50,536 nt of DNA from Pseudomonas sp. GM21 (lineage in GTDB: Bacteria; Pseudomonadota; Gammaproteobacteria; Pseudomonadales; Pseudomonadaceae). The stretch spans positions 1-50,536 of the forward strand of contig NZ_AKJS01000008.1 in the NCBI RefSeq assembly GCF_000282215.1, in the 5' to 3' direction. Shown here in pieces: positions 1 through 8,878 of this stretch. A program made the position numbers and the translations under genes. Position 1 is the first letter of the stretch. Each line of letters starts with the position of its first letter. The notes under the pieces are model-generated. The model was not told the origin of the DNA. It worked only from the letters and a program-made list of their open reading frames with translations, and did no database searches.

Positions 1-120
1 CAGGTAGGGGTTTTGTTTTGTCTGTAAAAAAGTACTCATCTGTTTGGCGCACAAATTGGCGCAGTTATTTTCGACTCATGCCTCTAGAATAGGCCCAACT
101 TTCTCGGAGCCAGAGCCTCT

Positions 121-780
121 ATGCCAGATTCGGTTGACGCCCCAAGGCTGTCAGAATTACCGCTGGACGATTTGGTCGCATGCCATGAGTGCGACTTGCT
201 GATGCGAAAACCCGAACTCGCCCATGGCGAGAAAGCGCTGTGCCCGCGCTGCGGTTATGAGCTCTATGCCCATCGGCACAACGTCGTGCAGCGCAGTCTC
301 GCTTTGGTCATCGCCGCGTTATTGTTGTTTGTGCCGGCGAACTTTTTACCCATCATGGAGCTCAATCTACTCGGGCAATCGTCGAAGGACACTGTCTGGA
401 GCGGCGTTGTCGCCTTGTTTGATACCGGCATGCAAAGCGTTGCGGTGATTGTGTTCCTGTGCAGCATGGGAATCCCTTTGCTCAAACTGCTCTGCCAATT
501 GTTGGTCTTGTTGAGTATTCGTTTTGATATCGGACGCAGCTACGGTTTGCTGCTCTATCGCATCTATCACCATTTACGGGACTGGGGAATGCTTGAGGTT
601 TACCTCATGGGTGTACTGGTCGCGTTTGTAAAACTGGCAGATATGGCAGCCATTAGCGTAGGTCTTGGTTTGGTGTGCTTTATCAGTTTGCTGTTGGTTC
701 AGATCGGGTTGGAGGTCGTGATGTCGCCTCATCAGATCTGGCAGGCTTTATCAGGAGAGGATGCCCATGCGGGCGATTGA
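121..780 (+). CDS. pqiA: PqiA-family membrane protein, first copy
   Basis: Integral inner-membrane protein of the PqiA/LetA family, which works with MCE-domain proteins to move lipids between inner and outer membranes. Seen: an N-terminal zinc-ribbon-like module with Cys21, Cys24, Cys41 and Cys44 (two CxxC pairs), then about four hydrophobic segments (roughly 60-80, 100-130, 145-170 and 175-200). At 219 aa it is half the length of E. coli PqiA or LetA, which hold two such modules in one chain; here the second module is the next gene. The ATG follows a CGGAG-type ribosome site about 11 bases upstream. First gene of a three-gene operon with overlapping junctions. The family is secure; the transported lipid is unknown. 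Confidence 0.9.
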   Translation: MPDSVDAPRLSELPLDDLVACHECDLLMRKPELAHGEKALCPRCGYELYAHRHNVVQRSLALVIAALLLFVPANFLPIMELNLLGQSSKDTVWSGVVALFDTGMQSVAVIVFLCSMGIPLLKLLCQLLVLLSIRFDIGRSYGLLLYRIYHHLRDWGMLEVYLMGVLVAFVKLADMAAISVGLGLVCFISLLLVQIGLEVVMSPHQIWQALSGEDAHAGD

Positions 781-1390
781 TGCAGGCATTCTGGTTTGTG
801 CTGAATGCCATGAGTTGAACAAGCAGGACGCTGACACTGACGAGCAAGTCTGCACCCGTTGTGGTGCGTTGGTTCATGCCCGTCGCCCGAACAGTCTGGT
901 GCGCACCTGGGCACTGTTGATTACCGCTGCGATTCTCTACATCCCGGCCAACATGCTGCCGATCATGACCATAAATTCACTCGGCAAGGGCGCCCCCAGT
1001 ACCATCATGTCCGGCGTGGTTGACTTGGTTCATTACGGCATGTTTCCCATCGCGGCAGTGGTGTTCATTGCCAGTATTCTAGTGCCGACGTTCAAACTGG
1101 TGGGAATCGGGTTGCTGCTGTTTTCGATACAGCGCCGCCAGCCACTCTCGGCTCGCCAACGTATCTGGATGTACCGCTTTATCGAGTTCATCGGCCGCTG
1201 GTCGATGCTGGATATATTTGTGATCGCCATCCTGGTGGCGGTCGTGAATTTCGGACGGCTTGCCAGCATCGAAGCCAATCTTGGCGCCATCGCTTTCGCC
1301 AGTGTGGTGATTTTGACGATGCTTGCCGCAGTTTCTTTCGATCCCCGACTGATTTGGGATAACACGGAGTCGGACGACGACCATGACTGA
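767..1390 (+). CDS. pqiA: PqiA-family membrane protein, second copy
   Basis: Second single-module PqiA/LetA-type membrane protein, 207 aa, overlapping the end of the preceding gene. It repeats the same plan: CxxC pairs at about Cys11/Cys14 and Cys29/Cys32, then about four membrane segments. The motif VPANFLPIM in the first copy corresponds to IPANMLPIM here, so the two arose by duplication or by splitting of a two-module PqiA. An ATG at 761 is also in frame, but AGGAG at 753-757 is correctly spaced only for the ATG at 767. Probably pairs with the first copy to form the membrane base for the six-MCE protein encoded next. Confidence 0.88.
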   Translation: MRAIDAGILVCAECHELNKQDADTDEQVCTRCGALVHARRPNSLVRTWALLITAAILYIPANMLPIMTINSLGKGAPSTIMSGVVDLVHYGMFPIAAVVFIASILVPTFKLVGIGLLLFSIQRRQPLSARQRIWMYRFIEFIGRWSMLDIFVIAILVAVVNFGRLASIEANLGAIAFASVVILTMLAAVSFDPRLIWDNTESDDDHD

Positions 1391-3686
1391 TTTGCCTACA
1401 GCGAAAACCCGACCGGCCTCGAACTGGTCAGCCATCTGGATTCTGCCCTTGGTCGCTTTGATCATTGGCGGCTGGCTCGGCTGGCGTGCTTACAACGAGA
1501 CCGGCATCGAGGTTCAGATACGTTTCGAAAGCGGCGAAGGCATCCAGGCCAACAAGACCGAAGTGGTCTACAAAGGCATGTCCGTCGGTAAGGTGAAAGC
1601 CCTCAAACTCGATGACGAAGGTGCTTCCAAAGGCGTGATCGCGACTGTCGAGATGAATAAGGATGTCGAGCAATACCTCAAGACGAGCACACGCTTCTGG
1701 CTGGTCAAACCGAGCGTGACCCTGGCCGGTATCACCGGTCTGGAAACGCTGGTCTCGGGTAATTACGTAGCGATCAGTCCCGGTGAAGGTGAGCCCACTC
1801 GAAAATTCAAAGCGCTGGCCGAAGAACCTCCTTTGTCCGACGCCAAACCGGGTTTGCACCTGACCATCAAGGCTGATCGCCTAGGCTCCCTCAACCGTGG
1901 CAGCCCAGTGTTCTACAAGCAGATCAAGGTCGGCGAAATCAAAAGCTATGTGCTCTCGCAAGACCAAAGCACCGTCGAACTCAAAGTTTTCATTGAACCT
2001 ACCTACGCCAATCTGGTGCGCAAACACACGCGTTTCTGGAACGCCAGCGGCGTCAGCATTGATGCGAACCTGTCCGGTGTGAAAATTCGCAGTGAGTCGC
2101 TTGCCAGTATCGTCGCCGGTGGTATCGCGTTTGCCACACCGGAGAATCGCAAAGACAGTCCGCCTACCGATCCTAGCTTGCCGTTCCGTCTCTACGAAGA
2201 CTTTGACGCTGCGGCTGCCGGCATTCGGGTCAAGGTCAAACTCACCGACTTCGAAGGCTTGCAAGCTGGCCGTACGCCGGTGATGTACAAAGGTATTCAG
2301 GTCGGCAACCTGAAAGCGCTGAAGATCGATCCGGACCTGTCCGGTGCCACGGCTGAATTGACCCTTGATCCTTTGGCCGAAGATTACCTGGTCACTGGTA
2401 CTCAGTTCTGGGTGGTCAAACCGTCGATTTCCCTCGCGGGCATCACCGGTCTGGAAGCGTTGGTAAAAGGTAACTATATTGCGGTGCGCCCTGGCGATAA
2501 AGGCTCAGCGCCGCAACGCGAATTCGTGGCACGGCCCAAGGCGCCGCCGCTGGATTTGCGTTCGCCGGGCCTGCACCTGGTGTTGTTCACCGAGAACCTG
2601 GGATCTCTGGAAGTCGGCAGTCCGATTCTCTACAAACAGGTCAAAGTCGGTTCCGTGCAGAGTTATCAGTTTTCCAAGAAAAGGAAGCAACTGGTCATCG
2701 GTGTTCACATCGAGAAGGAATATGAAGGACTGGTCAACGCCTCGACGCGATTCTGGAATGCTAGCGGCATCACGCTCACGGGCGGATTGACGGGCGGAAT
2801 CCAGGTCAAAAGTGAATCCTTGCAAAGCCTGATGGCTGGCGGTATTGCTTTCGAAACACCGGAAGCCAAGGCGCCACTGCAAAGGAAAATTCCGCGTTTC
2901 CGTCTGTTCGCCAACCATGACGAAGCCAATCAGAAAGGCACCGTGGTCACCATTAAGGTTGAGCGCGCCGATGGCTTGCGTACCGGTACGCCTGTGCGAT
3001 TCAAAGGCCTGGATGTCGGCAAGATTGAAGACGTCGACCTCACTGATGATCTGCAATCGGTACTGCTCACCGCGCGGATCACCGAGGTGCCGGAGCACAT
3101 TGCCCGGGCAGGTACTCAGTTCTGGGTGGTTAAACCTGAACTGGGTCTGATCAAGACCACCAACCTCGAAACGTTGGTGACCGGCCAATACATCGAAGTG
3201 CAACCTGCTGCGAAGAACCTCGGCCCGCAGAAGAATTTCGTAGCGTTGGCCACCCCCCCGGAAAGCACCAAGCACGAAGCCGGCTTGAGCCTGGTGTTGA
3301 GTGCCGCCCGCCGTGGTTCGTTGAAAACCGGTGTGCCGGTGACCTACCGTGAAATCACCGTCGGCAAGGTCACAGGCTATGAACTCGGACAGACTGCGGA
3401 TCGTGTGTTGATACACATTCTGATCGAGCCGAAATACGCGTCGCTGGTGCGCAGCGGTACGCGTTTCTGGAATAGCAGCGGTTTTGGTCTCGACTACGGC
3501 TTGTTCAAAGGTGCAACGGTGCGTACTGAATCGCTTGAGACACTGATTCAGGGCGGTGTCGCCTTTGCCACCCCGGACGGTGATCGCATGGGCAGCCCGG
3601 CACGGGCTGAACAAACCTTCCCGCTGTTCGACAAGTTCGAAGATGAATGGCTGACCTGGGCGCCGAAGATCGCAATCGGCAAATAG
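1383..3686 (+). CDS. pqiB: PqiB/LetB-like protein with six MCE domains
   Basis: Periplasm-spanning MCE protein anchored by one N-terminal membrane helix (about residues 17-36). Six consecutive MCE (MlaD-type) domains can be read from residue 40 to 750, each about 115-120 aa. They alternate between two subtypes: domains 1, 3 and 5 contain the block TxFWxVKP, and domains 2, 4 and 6 contain TRFWNxSG followed by SESLxxLxxGGxAFxTP. E. coli PqiB has three MCE domains and LetB seven, so this lies between them. By analogy the rings stack into a hydrophobic tube for phospholipid passage. No PqiC-type lipoprotein gene follows; a REP pair and a terminator end the operon. The start overlaps the previous gene by 8 bases. 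Confidence 0.9.
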   Translation: MTDLPTAKTRPASNWSAIWILPLVALIIGGWLGWRAYNETGIEVQIRFESGEGIQANKTEVVYKGMSVGKVKALKLDDEGASKGVIATVEMNKDVEQYLKTSTRFWLVKPSVTLAGITGLETLVSGNYVAISPGEGEPTRKFKALAEEPPLSDAKPGLHLTIKADRLGSLNRGSPVFYKQIKVGEIKSYVLSQDQSTVELKVFIEPTYANLVRKHTRFWNASGVSIDANLSGVKIRSESLASIVAGGIAFATPENRKDSPPTDPSLPFRLYEDFDAAAAGIRVKVKLTDFEGLQAGRTPVMYKGIQVGNLKALKIDPDLSGATAELTLDPLAEDYLVTGTQFWVVKPSISLAGITGLEALVKGNYIAVRPGDKGSAPQREFVARPKAPPLDLRSPGLHLVLFTENLGSLEVGSPILYKQVKVGSVQSYQFSKKRKQLVIGVHIEKEYEGLVNASTRFWNASGITLTGGLTGGIQVKSESLQSLMAGGIAFETPEAKAPLQRKIPRFRLFANHDEANQKGTVVTIKVERADGLRTGTPVRFKGLDVGKIEDVDLTDDLQSVLLTARITEVPEHIARAGTQFWVVKPELGLIKTTNLETLVTGQYIEVQPAAKNLGPQKNFVALATPPESTKHEAGLSLVLSAARRGSLKTGVPVTYREITVGKVTGYELGQTADRVLIHILIEPKYASLVRSGTRFWNSSGFGLDYGLFKGATVRTESLETLIQGGVAFATPDGDRMGSPARAEQTFPLFDKFEDEWLTWAPKIAIGK

Positions 3687-3708
3687 TCATCGGGGCCTGA
3701 GGTGCCGC

Positions 3709-3806
3709 CTTCGCGGGGAAGCCCGCTCCCACAGGGATTTGCAGTGAGCATAGAATTTGTGATCAACACTGAACCCTTGTGGGAGCGGGCTTGCCCGCGA
3801 AGAGGC
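3709..3806. repeat. REPIN (inverted pair of REP elements)
   Basis: Two REP palindrome units face each other: CCTTCGCGGGGAAGCCCGCTCCCACA at the left (3709-3734) and its near reverse complement at 3778-3806, with about 43 bp between. This is the common intergenic REP type of the fluorescent pseudomonads. It lies just after the pqiB stop and before the shared terminator. Confidence 0.85.
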
Positions 3807-3845
3807 CTTCAAATTCGCTGAAAGCCTGAAAGATGTACCTACAAA

Positions 3846-3881
3846 TAAAAAGGCCGCGATCCATTGGAGCGCGGCCTTTTT
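3846..3881. terminator. bidirectional terminator between pqiB and mksB
   Basis: AGGCCGCG at 3851-3858 pairs with CGCGGCCT at 3870-3877. A-rich sequence flanks the left side and a T run the right, so it can end transcripts of both the pqi operon and the convergent mksFEB operon. Confidence 0.85.
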
Positions 3882-3903
3882 CATGGCTTGCGATTAACGC
3901 CGA

Positions 3904-6744
3904 TCAGACCGCATCCAGCTCCGGCTCATCAACCTCCACTACAACGCTCGCCTTCACCTCGTCATGACGACGAATGTACTTCCAGTCCGCCTCATCGATG
4001 TAAATACCGTTCGGCCCGCTGCCACCCTCCAGGTCAATCGCAACACTTGCACAAACCTGCGGCTTAACACTCGCCAGGATCGGCACGAAGCCCAGTTGCA
4101 AACTGGTTTCCAGCAGCGCTGCCTGGTTCTTTTCGTCGATGTCCGCCGCTTCGTCGAGGTAGTACGGCAGGCGCACGCGACCGGCCTGGTCGCGGTCCAT
4201 CAAGTGCAGCAACAAGTACATGTTGGTCAGCGCCTTAATGGTCATCGTGGTGCCGTTGGAGGCGGCGCCGTCGATGTCGGTGTGAATGACCGGTTGACCG
4301 TTGACCTTGGTAATCTCGAAGGCCAGTTCGAATAAGTCCTTGAGGCCGAGCTGGTTGTGGTTTGCCGCCACCAGCCGCGCCAGGTACTCCTTGGCTTCTT
4401 CGTTCTTGTTGTCCTGATCGGCACTTTGGCTCAGGTCGAACACGGAGAGGGTTTCGCCTTCTTCGTATTGGCCGGCGCTGTGGATGATCTGGTCGATGTG
4501 CTTGAGCGCTTCCTTGTTCGGCGCGAGCACGATGCGGAAGCTTTGCAGGTTGGACACCTGACGCTTGTTAATCTCGCGGTTGAACAGCGCCAGTTGATGC
4601 TCAAGGCTGTCGTAGTCACTGCGGATGTTGCGCAGGGTCCGGGCGATGTCGGTGACCGCCGCGCGGCGAGCCTTGCCCAGCGTCAGGGCTTCGTCGGTGC
4701 GGTGCGCGTACGCGTTGATCAGCAGTTGCAGGCGACGTTCCATATCGTCTTCGCTGTCGAATTTGGCCACGCCTTTAAGGCGAACCTGGGCGTACAACGC
4801 TTCGATTTGACCGTCACTGCGCAGCAAGCCCTGCCAGCTGTCTTGATAGTCGTTAAGCAGCGGCAGCAAGTTGTCCATGGAATCGTCGATCGGGTCCATG
4901 AACGGCGTGCCGAACGGCAGGTCTGCCGGCAACAGCTGACGGCGACGCAGGGCGTCGTCGAGGGTGCGTTGCTTGGCTTCCATGTCACCGATCTGCCGAC
5001 CGACCAGTTGCAGCTTGGCCGACAGTTGCTGGACGCGCTCGGTGAAGGCATCGCTGGAACGCTTCAACTCGTCCTGCGCCGCTTCCATTTGCGCCAGTTG
5101 CTCAAGTTTGTCGCCTTCTTCGGCGCTCAGGGTTTGCGCGCGACGGAAATCTTCCAGGGCTTTCTGCGCATCCAGCACTTGCTGGTACAGCGCTTCGGTC
5201 TGGGTCTTGCTCGCCGCGCGGTCGGCGGCGACGGCCTGTTGGGTCTTGAGTTGCTTGAGTTCTTTGTCCAGACGCTCTTTCTGATCGCGCAACGCGGCAC
5301 GGTCAGCCAGGGCTTGCAGCGCTGGCGGTTCGATATGCGAGATATCGATGGACAAACCGGGTACTTCGAAGCGCTCGCCTTTGAAACCGTCGAGGATCAG
5401 CTCCATGGATTTGACCCACTGACCGTCCTCGTCCAGCGTAATGCCGTGCTCACCCAGCGGCAGGCTGAACAGTGCGCTGTTGAACAGACGCATCAAACGC
5501 TCGACGTCCTGCTGCGAGAATTCTTCACGCAGACGGGCGTAGCTGTTGTTGTCAGCGTGATCGAGTTGCTGCTTGACCGACTTGAGGCGTTTTTCCAGAT
5601 CGCGCAGACGTTCTTCCAAGTCTTCGGCGCTGAACTGACGTGACTGTGCCAGTGCACCGGCCAGTTCATCGTGCGCATCCTTGGCTGCAAGCAGTTGCTG
5701 CTCCAGCGCTTTGACGTCATCGACCAACGCGAAGCGATGCTTGAGCACCGACAACTCGCCGAGCCAGCGCTGGATGCCGGTGATTTCCCGTTCCAGGCGC
5801 ATCAGCTCTTGCGTGCCGCCGCGCTGATCGTTTTGCAGCGCGTCTTGCTCGTTGCGGTAATGCTCGGCCTGAATCGTCAGTTCTTCCTTGCGTGCACTCG
5901 CATAGTCGGACCAGGTACCGAGCAGGGAATCGAGCAGTGGCGAGATACGGTGCAGTTTGCCGCGCAGGATATTGCGCTGGGTCACGCCAGCGGCCAGTGC
6001 TTCAACCAGCGGGCCGGCGATTACCAGCGAGTTGTAATCCTGCTCCATGCGTCGTACATCGCGGAATGCTTCTTCGCACGCGGCGATGTAATCGACGCTG
6101 CCGGAACGCAGGCTGTGCTCGAACGCATCGAGGAACAGTTGTTTGAGCTTGGCCGCGGTGATCTCGCGCATGTGCAACAGGTTGATGAACAGCGCACGGA
6201 ACGTCTTCAGGCTCTGTTCGCTGGTTGAGCGCAGCGGGATCAGCGTCAGGTCCAGCGGAATCGAGGTATGACCGCCGACCAGCAAACGCCGCAGCTCATC
6301 AGGCTTCAACTCGTAGGCTTTGAGGCCTTCGCGCTCAAGGTTGGTGAACAGTTCTTTCTGGCGCAGGCAGGTGTCGTTTTTCTGGTAGTGCGCCAGATCC
6401 AGTTTGCCAGCATAGGCAAAGAACTGGTGACCGAAACCACCGCCCGGACCGCGACCGACCACGCCAATCACGTGCGGACCGTGCGGCAGCGAGACTTCAA
6501 CGAGGATGTAACTGGTGTCCGAGGCGAAGTAGAAACGCCGGGATTGTTCCAGGCTGTACTTGCCGAAACTCATGTCCGACATGCGCGCCAGAATCGGGAA
6601 CTGCAAGGCGTTGATCGAGGCGGATTTACCGAGGTTGTTCGCCCCGTACACCGACAGTGGTTCTTCCAGCGGAAACAGGCCGAGGCTGTAACCGGCAGTG
6701 TTCAAAAGGGCAAAGCGGCGAATGCCGTAGCGTTCCTTGCTCAT
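3904..6744 (-). CDS. mksB: condensin MksB, SMC-like ATPase
   Basis: SMC-like ATPase of the MksBEF condensin, which compacts the chromosome and acts alongside or instead of SMC-ScpAB. Seen: Walker A GANNLGKS at residues 34-41; long heptad-rich, Gln/Glu/Arg/Leu-rich stretches (about 270-420 and 490-760) forming the coiled-coil arms with a short hinge between; and a C-terminal head with NGTTMTI (signature-like) and LPYYLDEAADID (Walker B) near 859-870. Length is 946 aa, much shorter than E. coli MukB (about 1,480), as expected for MksB. The ATG overlaps the mksE stop (ATGA), so translation is coupled. No mksG/jetD nuclease gene follows, which favours a housekeeping condensin rather than a Wadjet plasmid-defence system. 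Confidence 0.92.
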   Translation of the reverse strand: MSKERYGIRRFALLNTAGYSLGLFPLEEPLSVYGANNLGKSASINALQFPILARMSDMSFGKYSLEQSRRFYFASDTSYILVEVSLPHGPHVIGVVGRGPGGGFGHQFFAYAGKLDLAHYQKNDTCLRQKELFTNLEREGLKAYELKPDELRRLLVGGHTSIPLDLTLIPLRSTSEQSLKTFRALFINLLHMREITAAKLKQLFLDAFEHSLRSGSVDYIAACEEAFRDVRRMEQDYNSLVIAGPLVEALAAGVTQRNILRGKLHRISPLLDSLLGTWSDYASARKEELTIQAEHYRNEQDALQNDQRGGTQELMRLEREITGIQRWLGELSVLKHRFALVDDVKALEQQLLAAKDAHDELAGALAQSRQFSAEDLEERLRDLEKRLKSVKQQLDHADNNSYARLREEFSQQDVERLMRLFNSALFSLPLGEHGITLDEDGQWVKSMELILDGFKGERFEVPGLSIDISHIEPPALQALADRAALRDQKERLDKELKQLKTQQAVAADRAASKTQTEALYQQVLDAQKALEDFRRAQTLSAEEGDKLEQLAQMEAAQDELKRSSDAFTERVQQLSAKLQLVGRQIGDMEAKQRTLDDALRRRQLLPADLPFGTPFMDPIDDSMDNLLPLLNDYQDSWQGLLRSDGQIEALYAQVRLKGVAKFDSEDDMERRLQLLINAYAHRTDEALTLGKARRAAVTDIARTLRNIRSDYDSLEHQLALFNREINKRQVSNLQSFRIVLAPNKEALKHIDQIIHSAGQYEEGETLSVFDLSQSADQDNKNEEAKEYLARLVAANHNQLGLKDLFELAFEITKVNGQPVIHTDIDGAASNGTTMTIKALTNMYLLLHLMDRDQAGRVRLPYYLDEAADIDEKNQAALLETSLQLGFVPILASVKPQVCASVAIDLEGGSGPNGIYIDEADWKYIRRHDEVKASVVVEVDEPELDAV

Positions 6745-7442
6745 GCGTCGGTCTCCAGTTCTTCAGCGATGGCGCGGGCCATGGCGTCTTCTTCGCTCTC
6801 TACTTCAAATTCGCTCAAATCCAGCGGGTCATCGGTTTCCAACAGTTTTTCGTCGCTGTCGTCATCGATCAGCACCGGGGCCGGCAATGGCAGCACGCTG
6901 TGCAGGCTGGCCGCCAGATCGCGGTCCTGCTGAACCGACAGACAGACATCGAGGAAGCGGTGCATCGGCGGCAGGAAACGGTAGATGCCGTTTTCTTCGC
7001 CGGCGAAGCCGAGCTGGGTCATGCGGCGCATGATTTTTTCTTCGAGCTCTTCGACGGTCTGCACTTCGGCCTGGATGAACAGGTCGCGGTACTTTTCCAG
7101 CAGGGAAGGCAATTCATCGCGACCGAGGCTGCCACCGTCGAGCACGGCGACCGGGTCACGGCCCTGATCCGCCAGGTGCTCGACGAGGATGAAGGTGAAC
7201 AGCGCCAGACGTTGCGCGGTCTTGTTCACCGCGGCGGCGGCGAGGTCCGGCACGAAGTAGTAGAAACCACGGGTGTCGCACACCAATTCAAAGCCCAAAG
7301 CCTTGAACAGCGTGCGGTACTGGTCCTGAAAATTCGACAGTTGTGCGTACAGTTCCGGGTCGCGGCGGCTGACGTGGTAGCCCTTGAACAGCTCGCGAAA
7401 GATCGGCGCCAGCTGGGACAGTTCGTTTAGATCAAGATGCAT
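6741..7442 (-). CDS. mksE: condensin subunit MksE
   Basis: KITE-type accessory subunit of the MksBEF condensin (233 aa), expected to bind the kleisin MksF as tandem winged-helix domains. The frame is open further upstream, but the ATG at 7442 starts the conserved-looking MHLDLNELSQL and overlaps mksF by 11 bases, typical of this operon; the upstream extension is proline- and serine-rich and overlaps mksF more. The C-terminal 40 residues are very acidic (DDDSDEKLLETDDPLDLSEF). It overlaps mksB by four bases. The assignment rests on position and size together with the clear MksB next door. Confidence 0.88.
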   Translation of the reverse strand: MHLDLNELSQLAPIFRELFKGYHVSRRDPELYAQLSNFQDQYRTLFKALGFELVCDTRGFYYFVPDLAAAAVNKTAQRLALFTFILVEHLADQGRDPVAVLDGGSLGRDELPSLLEKYRDLFIQAEVQTVEELEEKIMRRMTQLGFAGEENGIYRFLPPMHRFLDVCLSVQQDRDLAASLHSVLPLPAPVLIDDDSDEKLLETDDPLDLSEFEVESEEDAMARAIAEELETDA

Positions 7443-8709
7443 TTGGGGTGCTCGCAGAATCCTCGGCGGCGGTGTCGCCGGCCGAGAGCAGGGCGAAGGA
7501 GCGCAGGCTGACCTGGTGCTCATGAGTGTGGTATTCGCGGCGTTCCAGACGCTCGCGCTTGAAGCGTTTCTCCCGCGACAGGCGCGAGAACCAGTACAGC
7601 AATTCGTCGGTGGCGCCGTCCGGCTCTTGCTCCAGCAGCCAGGTCATCAGGTCCGGCATCGGCAGGGCGTCTTCGCAGCGTTCGAGCATTTCGCGAACGG
7701 TACGTGGTGCGCGGGGTGCTTCGCCTTTCTGAGTCTTGTGGGCTTTGGGGAAACGAGCCGGTTTCGGTTCGAAACGGGCCAGCGCATACACGTAGGCTTC
7801 GACCTGACTGGCGCTGCCGAGGAACGTGCTTTGCGGTCGGGTGAACATCGGCATGGCGGCTTGCGGCACCGCATCGATGCCTTTGCGACGAATGGCCGAC
7901 AAGGCCAGCGCCGCGCCACGGGTCACGGCGTTGTGGCGACGGGCTTCTTCACGCAGCGGCAGCAGCAATTCGCGGGCATGACGCAAGGTCAATTGGGCGC
8001 TGGTCTGCATTTCGAGGATGCGCGCGTGGGTACGCAGCAGCATGTCGTCGTCGACCAGATGGCCAAGGCGCTGCTGTTCGGTGAGCATCTTCAGCAGGAC
8101 GTTTTCGACCTTGCGCACGCCTTGTTCGAAGGCGCCGTCGGCGTTCACCAATTGAATCATTGGCTCGACGTATTCGTCCCAGGTCGCCAGCACTTCGGCG
8201 TAGCGCTGACGCAACGGAATCTGCCGGTCACTGGTTTTGGCGCGTTCGGCGACGGCCACCAGCGCCTGTTCGTCGTTGGCGAGTTTCTTCAACACATCGC
8301 GTACGCGCATATCGAGCAAGCGCAATTGACGTGCCAGATCGTGGCCATCGCGAATATCGAACGCGTCCTGAATGTAACCGGCCAGGCGTTCGAGATGGCG
8401 CAAATAGGCTTCGATTTCCAGGCACAGGCCCAGACGGTGCTCGCGGCGCAGGTAAGCGAGGAAGTCGTGGATCTGCGCATTGAGTTCGAAACGGTTCGGG
8501 CTTTTCGCCACGGGCACCAGAATGTCGAGGCGGATCCACACGTCCAGCAGGCTGGTGATGTCCTGCGGCGTACTGTCGAGTTGCTGGGCGGCCAGTTGCG
8601 TACGCAGTTCGTTGAGGCTCAAGGTGCCTTGGTCGAAGTGCTCGCACAATGGCTCCAGAAGTGCCCAGTGTTCAGCGAGGGCGCGCAAGACGCGCTTGGG
8701 TTCGATCAT
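7432..8709 (-). CDS. mksF: condensin subunit MksF (kleisin)
   Basis: Kleisin-like subunit of the MksBEF condensin, bridging the two MksB heads. It is largely alpha-helical, with an N-terminal winged-helix-like part (about 1-110), a long helical middle and a C-terminal domain ending in a charged, Arg/Glu-rich segment (SREKRFKRERLERREY). Two starts are possible. ATG 8709 gives MIEPKRVLRAL (425 aa) and has a TACAAT -10-like hexamer about 40 bases upstream; ATG 8775 adds 22 residues (447 aa). Neither has a strong ribosome site. I prefer 8709. First gene of mksF-mksE-mksB, divergent from the psi-subunit gene. Confidence 0.88.
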   Translation of the reverse strand: MIEPKRVLRALAEHWALLEPLCEHFDQGTLSLNELRTQLAAQQLDSTPQDITSLLDVWIRLDILVPVAKSPNRFELNAQIHDFLAYLRREHRLGLCLEIEAYLRHLERLAGYIQDAFDIRDGHDLARQLRLLDMRVRDVLKKLANDEQALVAVAERAKTSDRQIPLRQRYAEVLATWDEYVEPMIQLVNADGAFEQGVRKVENVLLKMLTEQQRLGHLVDDDMLLRTHARILEMQTSAQLTLRHARELLLPLREEARRHNAVTRGAALALSAIRRKGIDAVPQAAMPMFTRPQSTFLGSASQVEAYVYALARFEPKPARFPKAHKTQKGEAPRAPRTVREMLERCEDALPMPDLMTWLLEQEPDGATDELLYWFSRLSREKRFKRERLERREYHTHEHQVSLRSFALLSAGDTAAEDSASTPNAS

Positions 8710-8878
8710 CGGAATGGCCGGCTGGTTGGCGATTAAAAGCCGCGATTGTACTGCATCAGGGTCGATGCGATTCATTCGCGGGACAGGCTGTCGCTTTTTC
8801 TATCGATCAAGCGCGGGCGATCTTGAGCGAAGGGCGGTAGAATCACCGCACTATTAGTTATCCACAAGTGGCCGACCT

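Noticed and set aside
4357..5643. Open frame of 428 codons antisense to mksB
   Set aside because: It mirrors the coiled-coil coding region; the composition is typical of a shadow frame.
3904..8709. Wadjet (JetABCD) plasmid-defence system
   Set aside because: The condensin parts are present, but no JetD/MksG nuclease gene is found on either side.
7384..8736. Open frame of 450 codons antisense to mksF
   Set aside because: The protein is rich in Gln/Gly/Arg/His with no motif, and it lies fully opposite a conserved gene.
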